IMG/VR virus record: IMGVR_UViG_3300030331_001224
Span: 1 to 29,365 of that record
Direction: 5' to 3' (one strand)
DNA from: a virus
Length of the DNA stretch: 29,365 nucleotides
Positions within the stretch are counted from its first letter, which is position 1, and the number at the start of each line of letters is the position of its first letter. The translations under genes were made by a program, and so were the position numbers. Positions 16,101 through 23,802 of this stretch are shown piece by piece. The notes below the pieces were generated by a model. That model was not told where the DNA came from, did not search any database, and saw only the letters and a program-made list of their open reading frames with translations.

Positions 16101-19100
16101 TTACAGTATCAGTTCCATATTCATTAGCAACAACATTACCTTTAATTTCTATAGCACCAGTGGTATCAGATACCTCATATAAACCAGTAATTACTGTGCC
16201 ATCAGGTTGTTGGACTACAGGAATATCATTATGCCATTGATCAGGGAATCCTATGACTTCATTCTCAGTTCCTATAATTTCTGTGCTAGACACTGTATAA
16301 CTATCACCACCAATAGTTTGAGTTTCTATTTGTTGTTGTGTATGAGTATTGATATTCCTTACACTAATAATAGTGGATTGAAGAGTATCAATATTACCAG
16401 TTGCTTCAAATGTACTTGAGCAATCTGTTTTGACATTACCAGGAGCTTGACTATTAGTAGGACTACTAGAGAGTCTAAAGATTTTTTTACCACACTCAAA
16501 TTTAGGTGTAGTTATATCATTAGGATCTGGTATGAAGAATGAACCTCTTACATATCCAATATTATCTGTTTTTAAATTAATTTCACTAACTGTTGCTTGA
16601 GCACTAGATGTTTGTCCAACCAATTTAAGATCTTTCTCTACATACCCAAAGAAGGTATTTTCAGATTTATCAGCTAAACTTAAAGTATCAATATTGATCA
16701 GTGTGCTTGTAGTAGAATATTCTGCAGGAACACTAAGTAGATTAGTATCAGTAGCCTCAATGTTAACTTCTTCTGCTCTTGAATTAAACAATCCAACTTC
16801 TGGAGTGATAGTATCAATTATCCTAGTTCTATTTCCTCCCAATTCTCCTATAGCCAAAGGAGTTTGAGTGAAGTATGGATTGGTATTGTATATCACAGCA
16901 GGATTATCAAAATCACCTAACTTATGATTTGATTTTGCTACTCTGAATCTAATTAATTCTGTTCCATCAGCAGTGGTTCCAATAACAGTCTCTCCAACTT
17001 GGAAAGTTCCTGTAACCATTGATATCTGTAGAAGTTTAGGAATTATAAATTTGTTAACATTTTCACCATCAAAGAATCCAAAAACATTAGTGGTTGGTTT
17101 TAAACTACTAGCAGAGAACTCAATATTTCTAGATCTCATGAAAGGAGCTAGATCTGTGTTGACTACTTTTGGACCTTCATTAATAGTGCTGAAAGTCTCT
17201 CTAACTATATTTCTAGTCCCAACTCTTTGCTGTGTTGAACTTTCAGATGTAAAGGTTTGAGTTGTAGTTCTAGTTTTTTCTCTTTGATTTGTATCTTGAT
17301 TGATAGAATGCCAAGAACTCCAAGACTCATCACTACTTTCACTAACTAATCCACCACCACCAGTCCAAGTAGTTTCCCATGCTCCCCATGTTACTGGACT
17401 ATAACCAGTGTCTGGGTCAAATCCCCCAGCTGCAACTTGCTCACTAGTTTCTGTATAAGTGGTGAGATCTTCTTTTTTAGCTTCTATAGTAACCTGATCT
17501 AACCACACATCTGATGATGGTGTTAAGTTCATAACACCTCCATAATAATTAATGAGGAAAGGTGTTACACTTTCAGTTCTGGTAGCAAATGGTTGATGAA
17601 CAAAAGGCACTGTATCATAATCTAAAGATAATACCCTACCAGTTTTTCTAATTCCATTACTACTGTTTAAATCTAACTTAAGATCTAATTCAGTGGTATA
17701 TGGAGCAGGTCTAAGTTCTCCTTTCTGATAATCAATACTATTCTTAACTATGGTTTTTTTGATTTGATTTTCTGTATCTGAAAAATCATCTACAAAGAAT
17801 CCTGATTTAAATCTATTCAAACCATCAGCATCTGTTACCTGCATATTTAAAGTATCTCTTTCCAAAAGTGAAAGAGAAGTATAAAATTCTAAACTCTCTA
17901 TTCTTTGCTCAAGTCTATTGATATCTCTCATCTGATATCTTTTATACTCAGCTAAATTAATACTTACATCTGTTACATTATATAAGAAAGCTGGTAAAGA
18001 TACAGATGCTACTTCTAAAGCACCATCAATAGCATTTGGAAGTTCTGGTGTCTCTGCAGGAATACCATTTACTAATTGAAATTCTCCCTTATCATTTAAA
18101 TAAATTCTATCTAGTCTAGCAAGATAGAATGCATAATCCAATAATATTGATTCATCTGATGCCAGTATATTTTTAGCAGAATTACCTGATGCAGTAAATG
18201 TTCTACCTAAAAATTCAAAAGGTGAATAAGAAGTTCCTGAAAACTCAGATACTCTAGGTCTTATGTCAATTATATCACTAACTCTAGAGTTATTAATCTG
18301 AGGTAGTTTTGCATAATTAAAGTTATCATAAGAGTTAGCAGTTGTGATATCTCCTGTATCAGATGCAGCAAAAAATGCAGATTCAAATACTATTAATAAT
18401 CTTCTAGATGGTGCATTGAAACCAGATTTTCTTGTTATTCTAGAATAATCATATATGGTATCTCTTTGACCATCATCATAATTAAATTCATCAGTGATGT
18501 TATTAGATCCTATAACTAAACTATCTGTGGTAGCAGAAATACCAGACTCTTTAAATGTTATATCTTCATTTTTCTGAAGAGTAAAATCATTTAAAGCAAT
18601 ATAATTTATAGTGCTATCATCAAATTTACTTACATATACTCCTTTAAAATTACTGGTGGCAGCTTGGAAAGTATCACCAATAAGTAAATCTCCAGTTTTA
18701 CCAGTAGCACTGTTGATAGAAGTTAATGATACTCTGGGTAGCACAGGAGCACTTGAATCAAATGATTCAAATACACCATAAACTAGAGTTGCATCAGGAA
18801 CTCCAAGAGAAATTTCTTCATCTTGAACCCTAGTTCCATAAACAGCAGAGAATGTTAAACCATCATTTAAAGTAGTAGCTCCAACACCAGAAGATGAATT
18901 GTTAGAATTGACCACAGATACTTGATTTATCTTTTGCTTTTGTTTAACTTTTTCTTTAACATTAACTTTTCTAAGAGTTGCAATTAATTTAGCAGCACTA
19001 TTGGCACCTAGTCCATTAACAGTAACTTCAGTAGATCCTGAATTAAATTCAAACTTATCTGAAGATAGTGATTCAGTTGTGCCATCAGTTCTAATTAATA

Positions 19101-21282
19101 CATACCTTTCTTCATCATATGGTAAGAATGTTTCACTAGCATCTCCACTAGAAACTGCTCCAGTAGAATTATTTGTAATATTTACATCATATTGTTTTCT
19201 GATTGTTATATGAGAATTAGTTAAATCTACACTAGCAACATTTCTTTTTGATAGAGGAGTGAATAGTGTATTATCAGTGGATGATTGGAACTGAGAAGTT
19301 AATACTTTAAAATCTGCTGGATTAATAGCAGTTGATGGTAGTCCACCCTCACATATACCAGTGACAGTTGTGACTCCTGAAATTGTTAATGATCTTTGAG
19401 ATACACTTTCTATTCTTGCATATGAAGTTGTATTCAAACCAGAGTTTGTATATTCTACAATGTTTCCTACTGTAGCGATACCAATAAAGAATTTATTTGG
19501 ATCTGTAAAAGTAACTGTGCTTATACCAGCAGAAGCTCCAGCAGTAGGTGGGTCTGTAATTTTAACTTGACCTATTGATACTAAATCTGACTGCTTTACA
19601 TCTGCATTAAAAGTGCTTGCAGTGCTTACAGTTCCATGAATAGATTTAATATCATTAGTTCTATATGCAGTTGTTGCTACAGAGATGACACCACTCTCTT
19701 CACCATTGAAAATAAATTGTTCACCTGCAACAAAATTACCTTTAGTATTGTATGCTGTGACTGCTGTTGAACTAGTAACACCATATCTTAAAAATCCAGT
19801 AGCACCACTAGACTTTCCTTTTATATGAGTGGGTACAGTTAAAGTTGTAGGATTATTTAAAGCTATCTCAGTGTATGGTTGAATATCATATAATGATATA
19901 TCCCACTCATTTAAATCTGTATTATCAACATTATATGATCCTGATTCCAAAGCAAAATCATATACACGTGCTAATCCTATCTCTTTACCTGAAGCAGTGG
20001 TAGCAGCAGCACCAACTCTTTCATCTCTCAAACTAACAGTATAGTCTGTTCCAATACCTATGGATGGAGATCCAGAAACTCTGTTTAAAGTAAATGTAGG
20101 TCCAGTAACATAATTGATACTTTGATCTTGCAATAACTTAGTTGTTCTTGGTTTTTTAAAATCTAAAAATCCAGGAACCACAGTCTCTACTTCATATCCT
20201 CTAATATATGCTTTTCCTGGTGAAATTCTATATGTTCCTAAATCATCAGATGGAGTGTTATTATTATATGTAACCTGATCTGAAGTGAATACACCATTAT
20301 TACCTTCAAAATTATTTAATGTATTTCTTGCAGTAATTGTATATGGTTTTACATAATAGTTACCAGATTCATCAAATGTTCTTCTAGCAAATTCAGTGGA
20401 TAAATCATTATATTGAACCTTATCAATTACAGAAGCAACTTTACCATTCCTAATCTCCATTATTTCTATGAAGTTTGGAGATTTATCTTCTGCTACAGGA
20501 ACTGCTTCCAATCTTAATTCAATACGTAATCTATCAGCACCTGGTGCAGTAAAGTTACTGAATCCAGCTGCATTATCATTCAATCTTGAATTAATATCAG
20601 AATTTATTATATCCTCATAAACCCTAAGACCCACTTTAACATTTACATCACTAGTATATGGGTTTATTATAAGTGTTTGTTTTTTTACATCTATGAAGAA
20701 TCCTCTAGCAAAATAGATACCAGAAGATAAAACAGCAGCACATCCAATATAGTTACATGAACCAGTATGTAACTGAGCTATTGGTTCTCCTACTTGAAAA
20801 GTTATACCATTTCTAGTAACAAAAGATTCTCCATCTAAAAGTAAACTCTCTCCAGATATGAATTGATCACTATTGTTTGCACCACTATTTAAATAATTTA
20901 CAAATAAAGTATAAGTTCCATCCTCTGATATATTAGGTAGATATCCAATTATTTTTGCTTTTATACCAGATTGACTTCCAATTACAGTTCTTGCTTTAAT
21001 ATTAAACAAATAAGACTTTACATCAAATCCTTCATTAGAAGATTGAATTAATATGGAAGTATATGCATTTGTAAACTTTACGCCACCACCAGTCACAGAA
21101 CTTCCTTCTTTGAAAGCATGACTTCCAAATTTTTCAATTTGATCTTGTAATATAGATTGTATACCTGTTAATTCTCTGGCTTGAACAGGGAATCCTGGTT
21201 TAAATAAAACCTTAAAATACTTATCACTTCTATCAAAATCATCAAAATAAGGAGCGACGTTTAAATTTGTTTCCTGTGGCAT
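13195..21282 (-). CDS. Giant DUF4815-type virion structural protein (2695 aa)
   Basis: The N-terminus (MPQETNLNVAPYFDDFD, then VLFKPGFPVQARELTGIQSI and FGSHAFKEGS) is the signature of DUF4815 proteins of marine and other T4-like phages. Later hallmarks are RDINRLEQRIESLEFYTSL near residue 1115, DLAPFMRSRNIEF and FFDGENV near 1375, and TDPLAQSFFVENTHGVF near 1873. The last is followed by YLSPGETYCIVLMS and WISRMGEVDIQ. A DUF4214-like segment (about 1770-1845) sits just before TDPLAQSF. Residues about 2107-2192 carry two GxGYT repeats and about 2292-2364 an RGVD...H module. The gene starts 6 bp after gp8, in the place of T4 genes 9-12 and wac. A baseplate or tail-fibre role is likely but unproven. 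Confidence 0.9.
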   Translation of the reverse strand: MPQETNLNVAPYFDDFDRSDKYFKVLFKPGFPVQARELTGIQSILQDQIEKFGSHAFKEGSSVTGGGVKFTNAYTSILIQSSNEGFDVKSYLFNIKARTVIGSQSGIKAKIIGYLPNISEDGTYTLFVNYLNSGANNSDQFISGESLLLDGESFVTRNGITFQVGEPIAQLHTGSCNYIGCAAVLSSGIYFARGFFIDVKKQTLIINPYTSDVNVKVGLRVYEDIINSDINSRLNDNAAGFSNFTAPGADRLRIELRLEAVPVAEDKSPNFIEIMEIRNGKVASVIDKVQYNDLSTEFARRTFDESGNYYVKPYTITARNTLNNFEGNNGVFTSDQVTYNNNTPSDDLGTYRISPGKAYIRGYEVETVVPGFLDFKKPRTTKLLQDQSINYVTGPTFTLNRVSGSPSIGIGTDYTVSLRDERVGAAATTASGKEIGLARVYDFALESGSYNVDNTDLNEWDISLYDIQPYTEIALNNPTTLTVPTHIKGKSSGATGFLRYGVTSSTAVTAYNTKGNFVAGEQFIFNGEESGVISVATTAYRTNDIKSIHGTVSTASTFNADVKQSDLVSIGQVKITDPPTAGASAGISTVTFTDPNKFFIGIATVGNIVEYTNSGLNTTSYARIESVSQRSLTISGVTTVTGICEGGLPSTAINPADFKVLTSQFQSSTDNTLFTPLSKRNVASVDLTNSHITIRKQYDVNITNNSTGAVSSGDASETFLPYDEERYVLIRTDGTTESLSSDKFEFNSGSTEVTVNGLGANSAAKLIATLRKVNVKEKVKQKQKINQVSVVNSNNSSSGVGATTLNDGLTFSAVYGTRVQDEEISLGVPDATLVYGVFESFDSSAPVLPRVSLTSINSATGKTGDLLIGDTFQAATSNFKGVYVSKFDDSTINYIALNDFTLQKNEDITFKESGISATTDSLVIGSNNITDEFNYDDGQRDTIYDYSRITRKSGFNAPSRRLLIVFESAFFAASDTGDITTANSYDNFNYAKLPQINNSRVSDIIDIRPRVSEFSGTSYSPFEFLGRTFTASGNSAKNILASDESILLDYAFYLARLDRIYLNDKGEFQLVNGIPAETPELPNAIDGALEVASVSLPAFLYNVTDVSINLAEYKRYQMRDINRLEQRIESLEFYTSLSLLERDTLNMQVTDADGLNRFKSGFFVDDFSDTENQIKKTIVKNSIDYQKGELRPAPYTTELDLKLDLNSSNGIRKTGRVLSLDYDTVPFVHQPFATRTESVTPFLINYYGGVMNLTPSSDVWLDQVTIEAKKEDLTTYTETSEQVAAGGFDPDTGYSPVTWGAWETTWTGGGGLVSESSDESWSSWHSINQDTNQREKTRTTTQTFTSESSTQQRVGTRNIVRETFSTINEGPKVVNTDLAPFMRSRNIEFSASSLKPTTNVFGFFDGENVNKFIIPKLLQISMVTGTFQVGETVIGTTADGTELIRFRVAKSNHKLGDFDNPAVIYNTNPYFTQTPLAIGELGGNRTRIIDTITPEVGLFNSRAEEVNIEATDTNLLSVPAEYSTTSTLINIDTLSLADKSENTFFGYVEKDLKLVGQTSSAQATVSEINLKTDNIGYVRGSFFIPDPNDITTPKFECGKKIFRLSSSPTNSQAPGNVKTDCSSTFEATGNIDTLQSTIISVRNINTHTQQQIETQTIGGDSYTVSSTEIIGTENEVIGFPDQWHNDIPVVQQPDGTVITGLYEVSDTTGAIEIKGNVVANEYGTDTVINEQTIEEQNLLVSDFNTFRDTEWVEEQGSVHSSGTMRAVAEEDDPDIIEQAYLDLLGRQPDGPGYDYWKEDIQNNPETAAAFAVIGSVENSEGAGNLAGISAANTITNYLAKQFGVSQEGQDKAAGTYTNTFDTYGQDAYWICENKTDPLAQSFFVENTHGVFITQADIFIASKDETLPLIVQLRTVKLGIPTEEVIPFGEVVLQPGYVNTSDNASVPTSVVFPSPVYLSPGETYCIVLMSVSPNYHAWISRMGEVDIQTVNNPEAEQVLVSSQPTLGSLFKSQNGQTWNPSQFEDLKFNLWRAQFNKKTGNINFHNPSLLPASDDIHPLRKDSLQISSNKIRIGFNTTISDTGINLGNTVLQLGSNATGNYVGSAGTATGNLTITNAGFGYTPSSGSQVYSNVALNAVTGTGKNGTANITISNGVAVAATIASGGIGYSLGDVVGISSVGINSLGSGIQFSITTLTGTNEFVLDNVQGEFATGVGKTFQYINSSGVTTTLNFSAGGNVFLSATPETVTDGVHIKVNQKNHGMHSTQNVVTLENIKTDVPATELSAAYDSTSTGSLILNDGTNFAQFENVGVGSTNLGFVKVGSEILSYSGVSGNTLTGVTRGVDSSQTLTHASGDLVHKYELNGVSLRRINTNHNLSNVTISDPIGLDHYNIKVDMSTNGVDRSVGTSLPILHFNDTKSTGGENSLSSENMPFEIVRPIVQNITPTTTNVTSQIRTVSGSSVNGSEASFVDQGFEDISLTTNNYMSSPRIISSRINETTLLSDLPDNRSFTMNLSLESGSPFVSPIIDLDRVAVILTSNRLNQPITNYITDNRINNLLDDPNSFVYATKPITLENGATSIKIHLEAHVNVTSDIRAFYAVTDDPNGDLVYQPFPGFNNLFNTGQVIDPYKSNGLPDKLVPKTDVIAYTSNQVVYNDYEFTIDNLPTFRNFSIKLVGTGTNQAQPPRMRNLRVLALA
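14190..14405 (-). repeat. R-G-V-D...H...G module in the 2695-aa protein
   Basis: The segment reads FVKVGSEILSYSG, TLTGVTRGVDSSQ, TLTHASGDLVHKYELNGV. It resembles the C-terminal module of gp15. Confidence 0.6.
14705..14960 (-). repeat. GxGYT beta repeats in the 2695-aa protein (2 copies)
   Basis: Cores are TITNAGFGYTPSSG and ATIASGGIGYSLGDVVGIS, in tandem with about 45 residues between the GYT/GYS cores. Confidence 0.7.
15660..16250 (-). other. DUF4214-containing insert within the giant structural protein
   Basis: The segment lies between EVIGFP (about residue 1678) and DPLAQSF (about 1874). It contains DIIEQAYLDLLGRQPDGPGY and DYWKEDIQ, followed by AVIGSVENSEG, the pattern of the DUF4214 helical domain (AYxxLLGRxPDxxGxxYW). 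As I recall, homologous cyanophage proteins pass from EVIGW-type residues almost directly to DPLAQSF, so these roughly 190 residues look inserted. The boundaries are approximate. Confidence 0.6.
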
Positions 21283-21288
21283 GATTCT

Positions 21289-22857
21289 TTAGAATTGCAA
21301 AATGACTTTGATATCTTCTCTTTGGTTAGCAGACCTAGTGATAGAAGGTCTATTATCCACATAGATTATGGTTCCAGAGTATTTTTCTACTTCAGGATTT
21401 GCAACCCCTTGAACAAAACTCTGTCCCAGAAAATATTTTCTATTATTTATTACAGTACTTACACCAGGACTACCTGATGATCCAAAACTAGTATCTATTC
21501 CTAAAGTCCCCTCATTACTAGCTATATTCACATTTCCCCCTGTAGAAGGATTTGCTGTAAATCTATGTAGAGCAAATCCAAATGTAGGATCTGTTTTCAA
21601 AGATCCATCACTATTAAATCCAACTAAACTCTTATCTTGCCAGTATTTTAAAACTCCAGTTGTTTGGTCATAAGAGACCACTCTACCAATAGCAGTGGAA
21701 CCAACTCCAATAGTTTGTGTGACATTGCTATCAGCATTAAATGTTGCTGTTGTATGTCCAGCTCCAGTTAACTTTAATGCATAGAGAGCACTAGCTTTGG
21801 TTAAAGATAAGTTTGAGGTAGACTGATATGCTAGAGGATTTTCTACAACTCCTATTCTAGCAATTTGGTTTCCAGTTATGAAATCTGGATTTTCTGGATC
21901 ATTTTCAATTTTAGAATATATTAAAACATTACTAGCACCTAACTCCCTATAGATATCTGCACCATGACCATCTTGAGGTGGTATAATAACATTAAATACA
22001 GGATTAGTGGTTCCCACTGGAACTCCACCTGCAACTAAATCTAAAGTTCCATAAGTGTATCCTGAACCACCTTTAGAGATATCTACTGATTCTACTTTTG
22101 CATCATTGTTGATAACAACAGTTGCCTCTGCTCCAGAACCATCCCCATTGATAGGAACATTTGTGTAAGTTCTATTAGCAGTTCCTATACCAGATCCTCT
22201 ATTGACAATGGTGACAATTTTTAATTGACCACTGCTTGAAGCATTATCTCTTACTGGAGCATTATCTGTTCCATTCTCCCAATCATCAGGAACAGGTATA
22301 AAATTAGTAGAATTAAATTTTATGATATCATTAGGTTTTATGGTATAAAGATATTTCCAAATATATCCATCTCCACTATCACCTGCTGCTTTTGGTTCAA
22401 GGTCTGTAAAGGTTGGTTCATCTAGAGAAGGTCTACCTGAAACATTTTCTGGATTTGTTCCATTTTGAAGACAAATATAAACCTTAAAGTCCTCATTTAC
22501 TACAAAATACTTTGATGAATATAGACTAGTTGCACCTGATGGCTTTGCTGTATTTGTTCTACTAATATCTCCCCTATACATGTCATATGTAACACCTGAT
22601 GTCCAAGTGTACCTATTCACCATTCTACGCACATCAGAAGCAGTGATCTTCTTCAATGCCACCATAGTATCCCAATAATCATTTTCTTGCTCAAAACTAT
22701 CTTTTGGAGCAGGTGGATTTGTATCCCAAGTAGAGGAATAATTAGTGGCATTAGGTAAACCAACAAAAGAATAATAAGAATTAACTGAAGAAGTTGCTGT
22801 GGAAACAAAATTCTTCGCGTTCAATATTCTAAGTTGATCAGTTATAATGGCAGACAT
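21289..22857 (-). CDS. gp8: Baseplate wedge protein gp8 with beta-repeat insertion
   Basis: This is a baseplate wedge subunit of 522 aa (T4 gp8 is 334). The C-terminus is diagnostic: EKYSGTIIYVDNRPSI and EDIKVILQF against T4 HSGEMIYMENRPPI and EEINILFTF. GDSGDGYIWKYLYTIKP at 159-175 parallels T4 EPGDGYVWEYLFEIPP, and IPVPDDWE follows (T4 VVPWPEEL). The N-terminal FVGLPNATNYSSTWD plus PPAPKDSF corresponds to T4 FITFGRSEPW and PPYPTDSV. Residues about 211-290 are GxGYT-type repeats absent from T4. Residues 370-412 (IGVGSTAIGRVVSYD, LKYWQDKSLVGF) are another extra. The start is ATG 22857; AATAAATA ends 17 bases upstream, and no Shine-Dalgarno is visible. Confidence 0.92.
   Translation of the reverse strand: MSAIITDQLRILNAKNFVSTATSSVNSYYSFVGLPNATNYSSTWDTNPPAPKDSFEQENDYWDTMVALKKITASDVRRMVNRYTWTSGVTYDMYRGDISRTNTAKPSGATSLYSSKYFVVNEDFKVYICLQNGTNPENVSGRPSLDEPTFTDLEPKAAGDSGDGYIWKYLYTIKPNDIIKFNSTNFIPVPDDWENGTDNAPVRDNASSSGQLKIVTIVNRGSGIGTANRTYTNVPINGDGSGAEATVVINNDAKVESVDISKGGSGYTYGTLDLVAGGVPVGTTNPVFNVIIPPQDGHGADIYRELGASNVLIYSKIENDPENPDFITGNQIARIGVVENPLAYQSTSNLSLTKASALYALKLTGAGHTTATFNADSNVTQTIGVGSTAIGRVVSYDQTTGVLKYWQDKSLVGFNSDGSLKTDPTFGFALHRFTANPSTGGNVNIASNEGTLGIDTSFGSSGSPGVSTVINNRKYFLGQSFVQGVANPEVEKYSGTIIYVDNRPSITRSANQREDIKVILQF
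21988..22227 (-). repeat. GxGYT beta repeats inserted in gp8 (2 copies)
   Basis: Residues 211-290 contain IVNRGSGIGTANRTYTNVPI (degenerate) and ISKGGSGYTYGTLDLVAGG. The region lies between the conserved IPVPDDWE segment and the C-terminal part of gp8 and has no T4 counterpart. Confidence 0.7.
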
Positions 22858-22874
22858 TTGACAATTTTTTTAGT

Positions 22875-22882
22875 TATTTATT
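22875..22882 (-). promoter_or_regulatory. T4-type late promoter upstream of gp8
   Basis: The minus strand reads AATAAATA (matching NATAAATA), 17 bases before the gp8 ATG in a 35-bp gap. The leader would be very short. Confidence 0.55.
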
Positions 22883-22892
22883 ACATTAAATG

Positions 22893-23774
22893 CTAACTGA
22901 CATTGACAGTCTTCAAGCTTCCATCATTTTCAACTAATAATCTATATTGAGTTCCATTTGGAGAAGTTAATACAACTCCAGCAGCAGTGCTAACTCCAAT
23001 GAAAGCATCATTTACTGCATTTATTCCAGTAGTGCTAATAGTAACACCATATCCAATGACTGCTTCTCTAATTGAGGCAATACCAGTCATTCTCATACCA
23101 CCTTCTTTATTGAAGGTATTGCCAGTTCCAACAGTGGATATTCCAACTATGGATAAATTACCAGCAACACTTACATCACTAGCAAAAGTTCCTACACCTG
23201 CTGCATTGACACCTCTAGTATTAACATCATCCCCAAGTGTGGTGCTATTACCAACACTTACTAATGAACTAAATGTAGATGCTCCAGATACATTGACCTG
23301 AACAGCATTAAGAGCAACAGATGTAAATGAGGTTATACCAGTCACTTTTAAACCACCTGTCAATGTGGTTTCTCCAGTAACATTACTACCACCAGTAACA
23401 ACTAATCCACTACTTACAGTTAATCCACCTCCAATATTTCCACCACCAACAACAGTTAATTTGGAGGTAACTGTTGTGGTTCCTATACCAACTCCTCTTG
23501 ATACAGTGGTAATACCTGTAGTATTTTCATTCCAATAAGATGATATACCAGTTGTTTCTAAAGCAGTGACAGTGACTTGTCCAAATGCAGTGCTAATACT
23601 TATATTATCTCCCGCAGCAATTGCTGTTACAATTCCTGGTGCTAGATTAGTTCCATCACCACAAAGAGTATAGACCTCAGTGAAATTTGCATTTACTTTT
23701 TCAGCACCAGACAGTAAGGTATCACCTGTTCCATCATTTGGCTGTGATCCAGTGCTTATGCCCAGTTTTGCCAT
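22893..23774 (-). CDS. Short tail fibre with gp9/gp10-type baseplate attachment domain
   Basis: This 293-aa protein begins MAKLGISTGSQPNDGTGDTL, followed by KVNANFTEVYTLCGDG. This aligns closely with the N-terminus of T4 gp10 (DDGTGDYLRKGG, KINENFDELYYELGDG) and more loosely with T4 gp9 (ASTGDILFDGG, KINSDFNAIY). In T4 these domains fix the fibres to the baseplate periphery. After the first 60 residues the sequence becomes a glycine/threonine/valine shaft, GVGIGTTTVTSKLTVVGG then GGLTVSSGLVVTGG and GETTLTGGLKVTG. This is typical of a trimeric beta-fibre. The end (SPNGTQYRLLVENDGSL) looks like a small cap. It lies directly before gp8. A baseplate-bound fibre or spacer is likely; receptor binding is not shown. 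Confidence 0.87.
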   Translation of the reverse strand: MAKLGISTGSQPNDGTGDTLLSGAEKVNANFTEVYTLCGDGTNLAPGIVTAIAAGDNISISTAFGQVTVTALETTGISSYWNENTTGITTVSRGVGIGTTTVTSKLTVVGGGNIGGGLTVSSGLVVTGGSNVTGETTLTGGLKVTGITSFTSVALNAVQVNVSGASTFSSLVSVGNSTTLGDDVNTRGVNAAGVGTFASDVSVAGNLSIVGISTVGTGNTFNKEGGMRMTGIASIREAVIGYGVTISTTGINAVNDAFIGVSTAAGVVLTSPNGTQYRLLVENDGSLKTVNVS

Positions 23775-23794
23775 TTTGCGTTATCTATTTTAGT

Positions 23795-23802
23795 TATTTA
23801 GA
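23795..23802 (-). promoter_or_regulatory. Late-promoter-like octamer upstream of the 293-aa fibre gene
   Basis: The minus strand reads TCTAAATA, overlapping the stop of the giant gene and 20 bases before ATG 23774. It is the same octamer, with the same spacing, as upstream of gp19. Confidence 0.45.

Noticed and set aside
21444-21451. AATAAATA on the minus strand inside gp8, 161 bp before the giant gene
   Set aside because: Possible distal promoter for the 2695-aa gene, but it is intragenic and far from the start, unlike the eight intergenic sites. Chance is likely in AT-rich sequence.
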